A DNA stretch of 64,000 bases from positions 1-64,000 of the forward strand of contig JAOULX010000009.1 of assembly GCA_029881795.1 (NCBI GenBank), given 5' to 3'. This DNA is from Gammaproteobacteria bacterium (GTDB lineage Bacteria > Pseudomonadota > Gammaproteobacteria > SZUA-229). The position numbers and the translations under genes are program-made. Position 1 is the stretch's first letter, and the number at the start of each line of letters is the position of its first letter. The notes beneath the pieces are model-generated. The model made no database searches and was not told the origin of the DNA. It worked only from the letters and a program-made list of their open reading frames with translations. Below, in pieces: positions 26,588 through 35,771 of this stretch.

Positions 26588-27105
26588 TGCAATTTCCTCG
26601 GTCTGCGTTTTGGGATTTTTCTGTCCGCTATTATCAATCCGCCGGGGTTGAGGCTAACTGTCTGCGGCTGCAGGATCAGTATCATCTGAATGTTAATTTA
26701 TTATTGTTTTGTCACTGGTTAGGCGTAACAAAGCAATCCGTGTTAACTGTTGAACAATGGCAACAGATCATCAGTGCCGCTCTGCCATGGGACGAAACCA
26801 TTGCCATGCTGCGCAAATCACGAAAGCTGATCGGTACTGCCAATATTGCATGGCCCTCTGATTTCAAACAGAAAGCCCGCGATAATGTCATCAATATCGA
26901 GCTTAATACTGAACACATGCAGCAGCTGGCTATAGAACAGGCTTGGCTTGAAATGCCGCACTGCAACAGTGATGATGAGCTTGAAACCATCATCAGCAGC
27001 AATCTCAGTCACTATCTGTCGGCCTCGGGCAGCGACTGTCATCTCAGCGATATCCAGAAGCCGCTGCAAACAATGATATCAGCTGCGCAGAATTTATCAG
27101 ACTAG
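26587..27105 (+). CDS. TIGR02444-family protein (DUF2390)
   Basis: 172 residues beginning FPRSAFWDFSVRYYQSAGVEANCLRLQD, the signature of this gammaproteobacterial family of unknown function. Mostly helical and cytoplasmic. Translationally coupled to the FrnE-like gene. Its 3' end overlaps the convergent YqaA gene by nine bases. Confidence 0.85.
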   Translation: MQFPRSAFWDFSVRYYQSAGVEANCLRLQDQYHLNVNLLLFCHWLGVTKQSVLTVEQWQQIISAALPWDETIAMLRKSRKLIGTANIAWPSDFKQKARDNVINIELNTEHMQQLAIEQAWLEMPHCNSDDELETIISSNLSHYLSASGSDCHLSDIQKPLQTMISAAQNLSD

Positions 27106-27531
27106 CAACCAGACAATAATGCTGTATCGCAGTGCTTTGCCCACGGCGATTGCCAGTAAACACAGATAAAAATTCAGTCGTAACCAGCCGGCCGCCAGAC
27201 ATAAGGGATCACCTATTACAGGCAGCCACGATAAAAACAGCAGCGGCCAGCCCCAGTCACGCAGACGCTGCACCGAAGTGGGACTGAGTTTTTCCGGAAT
27301 GGAATGGGGGAATTTTTTTATTAAGTAAAAGCCCAGCAGCCATGACGACAAACCACCCAGCGTATTACCTACCGTTGCGACAATCAGTAAGGCCTGGTAG
27401 CCGAAACCCTGTGACAGATAAGTCACCAGTAGAGCTTCTGATGAGCCCGGCAACAGTGTAGAGGACAAAAATGCACTGAAAAACAACGACCATAAACTAA
27501 ACGTTTCCGTTACTACAAACCAGTCAGCCAT
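27097..27531 (-). CDS. YqaA-family small DedA/SNARE-associated membrane protein
   Basis: 144 residues with four hydrophobic segments. FLSSTLLPGSSEALL near the start, GNTLGGLSSWLLGF in the middle and LPVIGDPLCLAAGWLR near residue 115 are typical of YqaA proteins of the DedA superfamily. These are implicated in envelope or lipid homeostasis; the transported species is not established for this subfamily. It lies 13 bases downstream of the chalcone isomerase-like gene. Confidence 0.88.
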   Translation of the reverse strand: MADWFVVTETFSLWSLFFSAFLSSTLLPGSSEALLVTYLSQGFGYQALLIVATVGNTLGGLSSWLLGFYLIKKFPHSIPEKLSPTSVQRLRDWGWPLLFLSWLPVIGDPLCLAAGWLRLNFYLCLLAIAVGKALRYSIIVWLLV

Positions 27532-27544
27532 TCATCATCACTAA

Positions 27545-28102
27545 TTAGTTGCCTAGTAACTGCTGTTTCAGCTCTTCTGCTACCGGTTCTTTACCGAGCC
27601 AGATTAATAGCAATGCCCGGTAAAAACTCGCGCCTTCTATCAGGCCTTTGTCACGGTTATTAATGCTGACTTGTGTACCCTTGTTCGGGTAATAATCCAG
27701 CCGGATAACATCACCTTTATGTACGGTTTCAAAGTAACCGTTAAAGCGTTTTATTTTTTCATCAAGTTGCTTCAATAAAGTAGCCGACAGGTTTTCTTCG
27801 AAGCCCTCGATCCAGGCATCCGTTAGTTTATCTTTATCGACTTCATCGTAAACAAAATGCATTGCCATTCGCATCGGCTGCTGTAAATTAATATCGGCAT
27901 TTTTTTTAACTGCATCTGCACTATAGAAAGCCGCCACATAAATATCAAAAATAAATTTTGTACGGACACCGGCACCGTTAAGCGTTAAACGCTGATCGGC
28001 CAGCATCACACTCTGCGCTATTTCCACACCCGCCAGCTCGGTAGCCTGAGACGCGGACGATGAAATCAGTAAAAATAAAAACAGTGATCGTTTCAGAAAC
28101 AT
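27545..28102 (-). CDS. exported chalcone isomerase-like protein
   Basis: 185 residues with a signal peptide (cleavage near residue 20, SQA). The mature protein has the chalcone isomerase-like pattern LNGAGVRTKFIFDIYVAAFY, MAMHFVYDEVDKDKL and KGDVIRLDYYPNKGTQVSINN. Bacterial members are periplasmic or lipid-binding proteins of unknown role and need not make flavonoids. It forms a leftward series with dgkA upstream and yqaA downstream. Confidence 0.85.
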   Translation of the reverse strand: MFLKRSLFLFLLISSSASQATELAGVEIAQSVMLADQRLTLNGAGVRTKFIFDIYVAAFYSADAVKKNADINLQQPMRMAMHFVYDEVDKDKLTDAWIEGFEENLSATLLKQLDEKIKRFNGYFETVHKGDVIRLDYYPNKGTQVSINNRDKGLIEGASFYRALLLIWLGKEPVAEELKQQLLGN

Positions 28103-28124
28103 AATCAGCTCCCTGCCGTTTGTT

Positions 28125-28496
28125 TTAGAGAAATTTTTGCAGCAAAATAACCAGCCAGACCAGCGCCATATTAATAAGCGCCAGCAAAACCGCCGCTGAG
28201 CCCATATCTTTAGCCCGCCCAGCCAGCTCGTGTTTTTCTTGTGTGATCAGATCAACTACGGCCTCTATTGCTGAGTTTATAATTTCAACAATCAACACCA
28301 GCACGACGCTAGCGATCAGTAGCAGTGTCTGCAGCGGATTCAGATCAAGCAAGAGTGCAAGCGGTATCAGTACAACAGCGAGAATTGTTTCCTGACGGAA
28401 AGCCTCTTCATTTTTCCAGCAAGCTTTAAAACCTTGCCAGGAATACACGCTTGCCTTAATCAAACGCTTTAAACCTTTATTGCCGCTGTCTGCCAT
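28125..28496 (-). CDS. dgkA: diacylglycerol kinase
   Basis: A 123-residue integral membrane kinase that phosphorylates diacylglycerol to phosphatidic acid. After a cationic amphipathic N-terminus come three membrane helices; the catalytic segment EIINSAIEAVVDLI and the following AKDMGSAAVLLAL are diagnostic. It starts the dgkA, chalcone isomerase-like, yqaA series. Confidence 0.95.
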   Translation of the reverse strand: MADSGNKGLKRLIKASVYSWQGFKACWKNEEAFRQETILAVVLIPLALLLDLNPLQTLLLIASVVLVLIVEIINSAIEAVVDLITQEKHELAGRAKDMGSAAVLLALINMALVWLVILLQKFL

Positions 28497-28576
28497 CTTT
28501 GATACTTTTGCTGTTGTTTAAATGAATTCATAGTATGACATTCTTTGCGAAGTGTCATCAGGCTTCTATGAATAGC

Positions 28577-28672
28577 GGGCAGTGGACAGTTGGAAGACAA
28601 TTTTATGACTAGTCAATCAGCTGTCTGCAGCAGATTTAATTTTTATCTTTTACTGCAAACTGAAAACTGCCC
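28577..28672. repeat. imperfect inverted repeat past gcvPB
   Basis: A 17-base arm at 28577-28593 and an arm at 28656-28672 are inverted copies matching at 13 of 17 positions, with a spacer of about 62 bases. They lie between gcvPB and dgkA (28497-28687). No T run follows, so this is not an ordinary terminator. Confidence 0.35.
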
Positions 28673-28687
28673 ACTTTAGCTTGAGTT

Positions 28688-30136
28688 TTATACCTTGCCG
28701 GCTTCGGTAACGGTCCAACTCAAATCCAGCTGCCTGGCTGCACGTACTTCATCAAGCCGTTTAACCGGCATCGTATGTGGTGCAGAGGTGACCAGTTCAC
28801 TATCGTTTTCTGCTTCATGCTGTATCTGCACCATGGCTTTAATAAATCCATCAAGATCTTCTTTGGATTCTGTTTCGGTCGGCTCAATTAACAGACATTC
28901 CGGTACCAGTAGCGGGAAGTAAGTGGTTGGTGCATGGTAACCCAGATCAAGCAGTCGCTTGGCAAAATCCATCGCCGTGACATGCAGATCTTTGGCCTGT
29001 TTTTTCAATGTAATGATAAATTCATGGCTGGCAAAACGATCCGGAATGGCGGCTTCAAAACCGGCTTTTTTCATCTCGGCCATCATGTAGTTGGCATTTA
29101 AGGTTGAGAATTCAGAAACCCGGGTCATGCCTTCACGGCCTAACAGACGCATATAAACATAGGCCCGAATTAACACCCCAGGGTTACCAAAGAAGGCCGA
29201 TAAGCGACCGATACTTTTCGGATAATCGCTTTTATTGGCCCAACGGAATGATTCATTTTCTTTAATCACGCCAGCAATTGGCATAAACGGTATTAGCCGT
29301 GCCGACACACCTATCGCACCAGAACCCGGACCACCACCACCGTGAGGAGTCGCAAAGGTTTTATGCAGATTCGAGTGAATGACATCAAAGCCCATATCAC
29401 CCGGCCGAATTTTACCGAGAATGGCGTTCAGGTTGGCACCGTCGTAATACAGCAGACCGCCTGCGGCGTGTATCATCTTTGCAATTTTTTGTATTTGTCG
29501 TTCAAACACGCCCAGTGTTGATGGGTTGGTCAGCATTAAACCGGCTGTTTGCGGCCCTATCGCTGCTTCCAGTGCAGTGATATCCACATCACCGTCAGCC
29601 AGTGTCGGGATTTCTTTTACCGTGTAACCACACATCGTCGCCGTTGCCGGATTGGTTCCGTGCGCTGCATCAGGCACCAAAATTTCACGACGCTGATGGT
29701 CGCCATTGGCATCGTGAAAAGCCCGGATCATCGCAATACCGGCAAACTCACCCTGAGCTCCGGCCATTGGCGCTAATGAAAATCCTTTCATGCCGGTCAC
29801 TTCACACAACATTTCCTGCAGTTCATACATGCAGGACATAAAACCTTGGCTGAATTTTTCTGGTGCCAGCGGATGACGTCCGGCAAACTCAGGTGCCAAT
29901 GCAATACTGTTGGCAACCCGCGGATTGTATTTCATGGTGCAAGAACCGAGCGGGTAAAAATGCGTATCTATCGAAAAATTTCGGGTTGATAAACGCGTGT
30001 AGTGCCGTACTGCCTGTAGTTCGGATACTTCCGGTAAAGCGGCAGACTGACGCCGACGCATCGCCGCTGGAATGCTGTTCAGCTCCGTCTTATTTGTTTT
30101 GTGTAAAGCGGATTTCGAGTGCTCAAAAATTAACAT
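28688..30136 (-). CDS. gcvPB: glycine dehydrogenase (decarboxylating) subunit 2
   Basis: 482 residues, the PLP-bearing subunit of split P-protein, which decarboxylates glycine and passes the aminomethyl group to GcvH. The N-terminal [13 protein letters not shown], the PLP-lysine segment [20 protein letters not shown] and a C-terminal [13 protein letters not shown] are all present. It starts three bases after gcvPA, so both halves are made together. Confidence 0.97.
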   Translation of the reverse strand: MLIFEHSKSALHKTNKTELNSIPAAMRRRQSAALPEVSELQAVRHYTRLSTRNFSIDTHFYPLGSCTMKYNPRVANSIALAPEFAGRHPLAPEKFSQGFMSCMYELQEMLCEVTGMKGFSLAPMAGAQGEFAGIAMIRAFHDANGDHQRREILVPDAAHGTNPATATMCGYTVKEIPTLADGDVDITALEAAIGPQTAGLMLTNPSTLGVFERQIQKIAKMIHAAGGLLYYDGANLNAILGKIRPGDMGFDVIHSNLHKTFATPHGGGGPGSGAIGVSARLIPFMPIAGVIKENESFRWANKSDYPKSIGRLSAFFGNPGVLIRAYVYMRLLGREGMTRVSEFSTLNANYMMAEMKKAGFEAAIPDRFASHEFIITLKKQAKDLHVTAMDFAKRLLDLGYHAPTTYFPLLVPECLLIEPTETESKEDLDGFIKAMVQIQHEAENDSELVTSAPHTMPVKRLDEVRAARQLDLSWTVTEAGKV

Positions 30137-30139
30137 GTC

Positions 30140-31504
30140 TTAAACCTCACTCAGTGCTTGTGCCAGTGCACTGACATATAGATCGATTTCTTTTTCGGTA
30201 CGCTGTTCAGTCGCGCAAACTAAAATAGCATTACCCAATTCCGGGTAGTCCTCAGCCAGATCAAAACCTGCAATGATGTTTGATTCTGTCATTGCATCCA
30301 GTACCGCTCTGGCCGGTTTATTTAATTTAATCACAGTCTCATGGAATGACGCACTATCAAACATTCTTTCAGCCCCATCCAGCGCACAGATTTTTTCAAC
30401 CAGCGAGCGTGTATTAAGGTGGCTTTGTATCGCCGCATTTTCCAAACCAGCTGCCCCTAATATCGACATATGAATGGTTGATGCCGTCACGACCAGCCCC
30501 TGATTGGTACAGATATTCGATGTCGCTTTGGAGCGGCGGATATGCTGTTCACGGGCCTGCAGTGTTAATACAAACCCTTCCTTACCATCCTCATCGAGCG
30601 TGCGACCGACTATGCGACCCGGCATCTGCCGAACCAGTGCTTTTTTACAGCACATAATGCCGTAATAAGGACCACCTGATGACAACGGCGCACCCAATGG
30701 CTGACCATCACCACAGGCAATATCAGCACCGGCCTCACCCCACTCTCCGGCCGGTTTTAAAATGCTCATTGCCAGTGGATTAACAACCGCAATCAGCAAC
30801 GCGTTATTAGCATGCGCCCAGTCAGTGATCGCATCGACATCTTCTAGTGAACCGAAGAAGTTAGGCTGCTGAATCACAACGGCAGCAAAATCTTCACCTT
30901 CAAAGGCTTTTAATGCGTCCAGATTGATACAGCCGCTGTCTTTGTCGTAATCGATATCGACCAGTTCTATATTCTGGCCATTAACCAGTGTATGCGTCGC
31001 TGCTGCATAAGACGGGTTTATATTACGTGGTACCAGAATACGTTTACTTTTTGATTTGCGATTGGCTCGCACCGCCATCAGAACGGCTTCGGCAACTGAG
31101 GAAGCACCGTCATATACCGAGGCATTCGATACATCCATAGCGGTCAGCGTAGTCATCATTGACTGAAATTCATAAATCAGCTGCAAGGTTCCCTGTGATG
31201 CCTCTGCCTGATACGGGGTGTAAGCCGTATAAAATTCACCGCGGGTAGTGATTTGCCAGACGGCAGCGGGGACATAATGATCATACGCACCGGCACCAAT
31301 GAAACAAAGCGGCCGGCCATCCTGTGCGCCACGCTCAGTCATTAACTGGGTCATTTGCATTTCGCTCAGACCAGTCGGAATCTTTAACAACTCAGCAGCG
31401 CGCAATTCTGCAGGCACTTCGGAAAAAAGATCATCGATCTGTTTAACACCAATGCTCTCAAGCATGCTGCTAATTTCATTTTCTGTATGGGGAATAAACG
31501 GCAT
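30140..31504 (-). CDS. gcvPA: glycine dehydrogenase (decarboxylating) subunit 1
   Basis: The first half of split P-protein; [18 protein letters not shown] at the N-terminus and [15 protein letters not shown] are standard, with [14 protein letters not shown] further on. I place the start at the ATG at 31504 (MPFIPH, the usual first residues), which has AAGG upstream. An open frame extends 48 bases further to 31552, but there no ribosome binding site is visible. The mature protein has about 454 residues. Confidence 0.96.
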   Translation of the reverse strand: MPFIPHTENEISSMLESIGVKQIDDLFSEVPAELRAAELLKIPTGLSEMQMTQLMTERGAQDGRPLCFIGAGAYDHYVPAAVWQITTRGEFYTAYTPYQAEASQGTLQLIYEFQSMMTTLTAMDVSNASVYDGASSVAEAVLMAVRANRKSKSKRILVPRNINPSYAAATHTLVNGQNIELVDIDYDKDSGCINLDALKAFEGEDFAAVVIQQPNFFGSLEDVDAITDWAHANNALLIAVVNPLAMSILKPAGEWGEAGADIACGDGQPLGAPLSSGGPYYGIMCCKKALVRQMPGRIVGRTLDEDGKEGFVLTLQAREQHIRRSKATSNICTNQGLVVTASTIHMSILGAAGLENAAIQSHLNTRSLVEKICALDGAERMFDSASFHETVIKLNKPARAVLDAMTESNIIAGFDLAEDYPELGNAILVCATEQRTEKEIDLYVSALAQALSEV

Positions 31505-31572
31505 ATCGTCGGAAACCTTAAATAGTAACGCCACTGATGACAGTGGCGTCATTAAGAACTAATTAAATGATT

Positions 31573-31959
31573 TTACTCTTCTATAGAGTCTTCGTAGGCT
31601 TGCGCATCCATCAGACCTTCGAGCTCATCTTCATTTGCCGGATTAATTTTAAATATCCAGCCATCATCGTAAGGTGAGCTGTTGATAATTTCGGGTGTAT
31701 CTGTCAGCGCCGGATTGGCATCGACGATTTCACCACTGATTGGCATATAAATATCTGATGCCGCTTTAACCGATTCAACCACGCAGCAGGCTTCTCCTGC
31801 GGTGAATTCTGTTTCTATTTCCGGTGTTTCTACAAATACGATATCACCCAGCAGTTCCTGTGCATGCTCAGTGATGCCGACCGAAACCGTACCATCATCA
31901 TTCATTCTCACCCATTCGTGTGAACTGGTGTATCTCATCTCTTCAGGGATATTGCTCAT
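31573..31959 (-). CDS. gcvH: glycine cleavage system H protein
   Basis: 128 residues, the lipoyl carrier that shuttles the aminomethyl group between P and T proteins. The lipoylation lysine sits in [14 protein letters not shown], preceded by the conserved RYTSSHEWV start and [11 protein letters not shown]. Placed between gcvT and gcvPA in the operon. Confidence 0.98.
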   Translation of the reverse strand: MSNIPEEMRYTSSHEWVRMNDDGTVSVGITEHAQELLGDIVFVETPEIETEFTAGEACCVVESVKAASDIYMPISGEIVDANPALTDTPEIINSSPYDDGWIFKINPANEDELEGLMDAQAYEDSIEE

Positions 31960-32025
31960 TACTAACCCGCCTTGATTGTTTATATTTTCGTAATTTATAT
32001 TTTTGTGTTTTAAGTGTAATTAACT

Positions 32026-33117
32026 TTATATTTCGACACAAACCTGACCATCGCGCACAAAGGGTAATTTAACCACTTTAGCATCGACCAGTTTACCGCG
32101 CATGTCTATCTGCACCAGCTCGGCAGTCTGTGCCGGCACCCGTGCCATCGCGATGGCAACCCCCATGCTTGGCGAGAAGGTTCCGCTGGTGATTTCACCT
32201 TCTCCGATTCCTTCTACCAGCACTTTCTGGTGGCCGCGCAACACACCTTTGGCTTGCAGCACAAGACCGACAAATTTCATCGCCGGGCCGGCCGTCTTCT
32301 CGGCTTGCAGCGCTTCACGGCCGATAAAATCACGCTGATCATTCATTGCCAGAGTCCAGCCCAAACCGGCCTGCAACGGTGAGGTATCCTCGTCCATATC
32401 GGTACCGTACAGATTCATGCCGGCTTCGAGCCGCAGGGTATCACGGGCGCCTAAACCAATCGGCTTAACACCGGCCTGTGCCAGCTGGTCCCATAAATCT
32501 GCAGCCTCTGTCTCTGGCAACATGATTTCAAAACCGTCTTCACCGGTATAACCGGTACGGCCGACAAACCAGTCACCACAGGGCTGACCGACAAAGCGCT
32601 TGAGCTCTGAAGCGATGCTTTTACAGCTCTCGGGTAACACCGATAATGCCTTCTGGATCGCATTTGGCCCTTGCACCGCAATCATCGCCAGTGTCGTGCC
32701 TTCTTTAACCGTGACCCCAAAGCCCTTGGCCTGTTCACTAATCCAGGCAATGTCTTTGTCACGGGTGGCAGCATTGACAACCATCCGAAACCACTGATCA
32801 TTGAGATAGTAGACGATTAAGTCATCGATCACACCACCGCGTTCATTAAGCATACAACTATAGAGCGCTTTACCCGCTGAGTTGGTGACTTTGCTGACGT
32901 CGTTAGCTAATAATTTTTTAAGGAAATCAATGACATTGTCGCCTTCAAGATCAAGTACGACCATATGAGAAACATCAAACATACCGGCATCAGTGCGCAC
33001 CTGTTTGTGTTCTTCCATTTGTGAGCCGTAATTAATAGGCATTTGCCAGCCGGCAAAATCGACGATTTTCGCGCCATATTGCACGTGTTTGTCATACAGG
33101 ATAGTTTGTTGGCTCAT
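32026..33117 (-). CDS. gcvT: aminomethyltransferase, glycine cleavage T protein
   Basis: T protein transfers the methylene group to tetrahydrofolate and releases ammonia. Visible family motifs are [34 protein letters not shown] and [13 protein letters not shown] choose the ATG at 33117 ([12 protein letters not shown]): GGAG lies seven bases ahead. An earlier ATG at 33132 would put that ribosome binding site inside the gene. It is the first gene of gcvT-gcvH-gcvPA-gcvPB under a glycine riboswitch. Confidence 0.97.
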   Translation of the reverse strand: MSQQTILYDKHVQYGAKIVDFAGWQMPINYGSQMEEHKQVRTDAGMFDVSHMVVLDLEGDNVIDFLKKLLANDVSKVTNSAGKALYSCMLNERGGVIDDLIVYYLNDQWFRMVVNAATRDKDIAWISEQAKGFGVTVKEGTTLAMIAVQGPNAIQKALSVLPESCKSIASELKRFVGQPCGDWFVGRTGYTGEDGFEIMLPETEAADLWDQLAQAGVKPIGLGARDTLRLEAGMNLYGTDMDEDTSPLQAGLGWTLAMNDQRDFIGREALQAEKTAGPAMKFVGLVLQAKGVLRGHQKVLVEGIGEGEITSGTFSPSMGVAIAMARVPAQTAELVQIDMRGKLVDAKVVKLPFVRDGQVCVEI

Positions 33118-33122
33118 AGCGA

Positions 33123-33150
33123 TACTCCGCATTTATTCAGTAAATGAGTA
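33123..33150 (-). promoter_or_regulatory. hairpin hiding the gcvT ribosome binding site
   Basis: On the minus strand TACTCATTTA (33150-33141), a CTGAA loop, TAAAT (33135-33131), a GCG bulge and GAGTA (33127-33123) form a 10-bp hairpin. The Shine-Dalgarno GGAG (33128-33125) lies within the 3' arm. It follows the second glycine aptamer directly, so it is the likely translational expression platform of the riboswitch. Confidence 0.6.
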
Positions 33151-33378
33151 CCGCCCCTCTGTCCGGGATACCTGAGAGATACAGCCGGCTATTGATACCA
33201 GATCAAGGCCTGCTTTCCCCTTCGGTGGGTAATCTTGCCATCATACCGGGCAATTACCGCTCTCCAGAGCCAACGATAAAGTATCTGTCCTTTTACCTGA
33301 GCGTTTCCGGGCGAGTTGCGCCTTCGGTGACCGCCAAACTAAAAATAGCCTGCGATTCTCTCCAGATACCTGAGTTGT
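33150..33378 (-). promoter_or_regulatory. tandem glycine riboswitch
   Basis: Two consecutive glycine aptamers precede gcvT on the minus strand. Aptamer I (about 33378-33284) starts with CAGGTATCTGGAGAGA and contains CACCGAAGGCGCAA and CGCTCAGG. Aptamer II (about 33274-33153) contains CTCTGGAGAGCGG, CACCGAAGGGG and CTCTCAGGTATCCCGGACAG. This is the standard two-aptamer class that activates glycine cleavage genes when glycine is abundant. No intrinsic terminator follows, so control is probably at translation. Confidence 0.95.
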
Positions 33379-33388
33379 TGAGGCCGCC

Positions 33389-33394
33389 ACTATA
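33389..33394 (-). promoter_or_regulatory. candidate -10 box for the gcv operon
   Basis: TATAGT on the minus strand at 33394-33389 would place the RNA start near 33381, just before the first aptamer. No convincing -35 box stands at the right spacing, so an activator may be needed. Confidence 0.35.
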
Positions 33395-33399
33395 AACCA

Positions 33400-33769
33400 A
33401 AGTGTCCCCGGTTGCCAGCAAGATGTGCGTTTCCATAGATCCTTGATGAAAGCCCAGAGCTTGGCTGATAGCATATCTGCAGACCGATGTGCTCAGGCTA
33501 AAGCGGCTTGATTATTTGACATCAGAGTATACTGATCAGAGGCGTTTTTTTACTGTGGCTAACATTAAACTCTGCGCCCTGATGAGATGATTAGCTTTTG
33601 TCACAAAGATGACTTCAAACCGTATGACTGATAACGCCATCTATTTATCCAAACTATCATTTAAGCACATTATTTATTGAGTTCAGTGCAATGTTGAATG
33701 CACTATATCTATAGTGCGACTTACATTAATAGAAGCGATGCTAAGCAGATTACATTTGTTTTACTGTGT
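33400..33769. other. gap between the gcv promoter and the machine cluster
   Basis: About 370 bases without a gene. The half nearer gcv presumably holds its upstream control region. The half nearer the TonB-like gene holds the dyads listed separately at 33685-33717. I see no clear T-run terminator for the incoming cluster transcript. Confidence 0.4.
33685..33717. promoter_or_regulatory. chain of AGTGC dyads
   Basis: GCACTATA (33700-33707), TC, TATAGTGC (33710-33717) is a perfect palindrome. An overlapping second dyad links AGTGCA (33685-33690) with TGCACT (33699-33704). Three copies of the same half-site in 33 bases suggest an operator for a dimeric regulator, or a transcript-end hairpin for the cluster, though no T run follows. 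Confidence 0.35.
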
Positions 33770-34675
33770 TCACGATGGATAAAATTCAAGCGGGTAGGTT
33801 ACCGTTACCGTTTCAACTTTCTTCTTTCCAAAATTGAATAATTTAATTCGTGATAACAGCTTTCTTTCCAGCTTTTTATCCTTTAATTCACTGGAGACAA
33901 TTTTAACTTTAGTCACGCGTCCTGATGGTGCGATGGTGATTTCCAGTACAACACGACCTTCCAGCCCGGGATTTCGGCGCAGCTCACGGTTATAGATGGC
34001 ATAGATTGAACCTTTGTTCTTATCCATGACGATAGTTATTTCTTCAGTGGTGCGTGTTTTTTGTTTATTCTTTTGAGCTTTTTCAGATTTGACAGTAGCT
34101 GCAGCGGCAGAACTTTTAACTCTGGTGGTTTGTCTGCTGCCGATTGCAGTGCTACTAACACTGCGATCAAGACCCTTGGTACTGACACCCCCGCTGCCAC
34201 GAGTCAGGCTGGCAGACAGGTTCAGATTATCATTGCTTGCTGCTTTTGTTCCGGAGTCTAAAGCCCGGCTATTGATCAGATCACTGATCGCCGGTGTCTC
34301 CATTAGATCCGACAACTCATTGGAAAGTGCTAATAAGCCGGATTTTTTTGCTTTTTCACGGGCCTTGGTCTGATCAGTTGTTAAGGGTTTTTTCGGCTTC
34401 GGCCTGGGCCGCTTGATCTGTTTGTCTTTGACTGGGGCTTTAACCACCGGTTTTGCTACAGGTGTTTTTTTCTTCTGCTCCAGAAACTTTACCAGCCTCG
34501 GCGGCAACGGCTCACGTTCTTTTTTTTCCGGCTTGGGCACATCAATTATCGCAACCAGTAGACCCAGCAGCACACAAACAGATAACACAATGCGATAAAT
34601 TTTGCGAAATAACACATCATCTTCATTTCTTTGCATCCACTGCAGAGAAAATTCCTGATAATTACTCACTGACAT
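33770..34675 (-). CDS. TonB-like energy transducer with AgmX/PglI C-terminal domain
   Basis: 301 residues. A short cytoplasmic start, one membrane helix (about 27-43), then a Lys/Pro-rich stalk (45-105) and a low-complexity Ser/Thr linker. The C-terminal domain (about 205-301) has the AgmX/PglI pattern IYNRELRRNPGLEGRVVLEITIAPSGRV. In Myxococcus, such domains occur in the GltG/GltJ (AgmX) gliding proteins that span the periplasm. With ExbB and two ExbD encoded just upstream, it probably carries proton-motive-force-driven motion to periplasmic and outer membrane partners. It is the last gene of the cluster. Confidence 0.85.
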   Translation of the reverse strand: MSVSNYQEFSLQWMQRNEDDVLFRKIYRIVLSVCVLLGLLVAIIDVPKPEKKEREPLPPRLVKFLEQKKKTPVAKPVVKAPVKDKQIKRPRPKPKKPLTTDQTKAREKAKKSGLLALSNELSDLMETPAISDLINSRALDSGTKAASNDNLNLSASLTRGSGGVSTKGLDRSVSSTAIGSRQTTRVKSSAAAATVKSEKAQKNKQKTRTTEEITIVMDKNKGSIYAIYNRELRRNPGLEGRVVLEITIAPSGRVTKVKIVSSELKDKKLERKLLSRIKLFNFGKKKVETVTVTYPLEFYPS

Positions 34676-34721
34676 AATTCACTAAACCTTTAAGCATTGT
34701 CTTCACCAATTTCACCACCCG

Positions 34722-35225
34722 TTAACTTTTCGATTTTGCAATCTGTAAGACAGCAAGTGAAATTCTGGAATAATTTGTCTTGGTACAGGTGGCCATGATT
34801 TTTTTCAGGGCTTTATAGGGAATTTTCTTATCCCCCATGATTGTAATTTCGCGCTGGCCATCTTTGGTTTTTTTAGACTTTGAACGCTTGTATTCAAATT
34901 GTAACTCTTTTTCCAGCTGCGGAATGACTGCTGCCTTTAAGCCGACAACATCACTTAGTGAAACCACACGTCTACCGGAAACCAGTAGCTCATTATTGCT
35001 GACTGCAATCACCAGTGTCTCTTTCGGCAGCGCTTCCGCCACCGACTTTGGCAACTGTATATCTTTTGAACCGGGCAATTGCTGGGTACTGGATGAATTG
35101 ACCAGTAAAAAGAACACCAGAATGGTAAAGATATCCATTAATGAAACCAGATTAAGACCGACTTTTTTATTGCGTTTATGGCGCCTGTCCATACGCATGG
35201 CTCGTTTTGACATTTTCATGCTCAT
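34722..35225 (-). CDS. ExbD/TolR-family proton channel subunit (second copy)
   Basis: 167 residues. One membrane helix (about 25-45) with the proton-conducting aspartate in LVSLMDIFTILVFFLL, then a periplasmic ExbD domain with KIPYKALKKIMATCTKTNYSRISLAV. Its ATG overlaps the stop of the first ExbD gene (ATGA). Two unlike ExbD genes after one ExbB match the AglR-AglQ-AglS stator of Myxococcus. Confidence 0.9.
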   Translation of the reverse strand: MSMKMSKRAMRMDRRHKRNKKVGLNLVSLMDIFTILVFFLLVNSSSTQQLPGSKDIQLPKSVAEALPKETLVIAVSNNELLVSGRRVVSLSDVVGLKAAVIPQLEKELQFEYKRSKSKKTKDGQREITIMGDKKIPYKALKKIMATCTKTNYSRISLAVLQIAKSKS

Positions 35226-35734
35226 TGACGACCGCCTTGCTTTTTAGCTACTGGCGCATCACCGATACTGATGGCGGGAAACAGATCGATAGTCTCTACC
35301 GTCATCCCCGGCAAAATAATATTTGCCGTTCTGGCCCTGTCCATGACTTTAACCATCAACTGATAAGAAACATCTGGCTCGATCAGTATCGTCACATTTT
35401 GTTTTTCTGGAAATTTATTTTTTATCTGCACCAGAAGATCGCTTATTTTTTGCCATTTAGCCTCTTCGTTTTTTACTGCAAAACTTTTGATCAGCTTGCT
35501 ACTGCCATTTCTAATATCTATCTGACTCTCTCGCAATACGATTTGTAACTGCAGGTCAGGCTTTTTATTTTTATCTGCACCACCAGCACCTTTGGGTATA
35601 TTCAATTCCAGAATAGCAATTTTAGAAAACACCGCGGTTATTAAAAGAAACGGAACCAGTATCACCATCAAATTCATGAAGGCTGTGATATTCATTTCCT
35701 CATCGTCTTTCAGATGTCTTTTTCTTCTTCGCAT
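35222..35734 (-). CDS. ExbD/TolR-family proton channel subunit (first copy)
   Basis: 170 residues, a basic start MRRRKRHLKDDEEMN, then a membrane helix with ITAFMNLMVILVPFLLITAVF and a periplasmic ExbD domain (VTILIEPDVSYQLMVKVMDRAR). The helix has asparagine where the second ExbD copy has the proton-carrying aspartate (FMNLM against LMDIF), so this copy may not conduct protons itself. The first copy also has a longer periplasmic insert. Confidence 0.88.
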   Translation of the reverse strand: MRRRKRHLKDDEEMNITAFMNLMVILVPFLLITAVFSKIAILELNIPKGAGGADKNKKPDLQLQIVLRESQIDIRNGSSKLIKSFAVKNEEAKWQKISDLLVQIKNKFPEKQNVTILIEPDVSYQLMVKVMDRARTANIILPGMTVETIDLFPAISIGDAPVAKKQGGRQ

Positions 35735-35771
35735 TTCAGATTATCCCGCTTATTTATCCGCCAAATACAGA

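Noticed and set aside
33144-33395. 83-codon plus-strand frame
   Set aside because: It runs antisense through both glycine aptamers, which explain the sequence fully.
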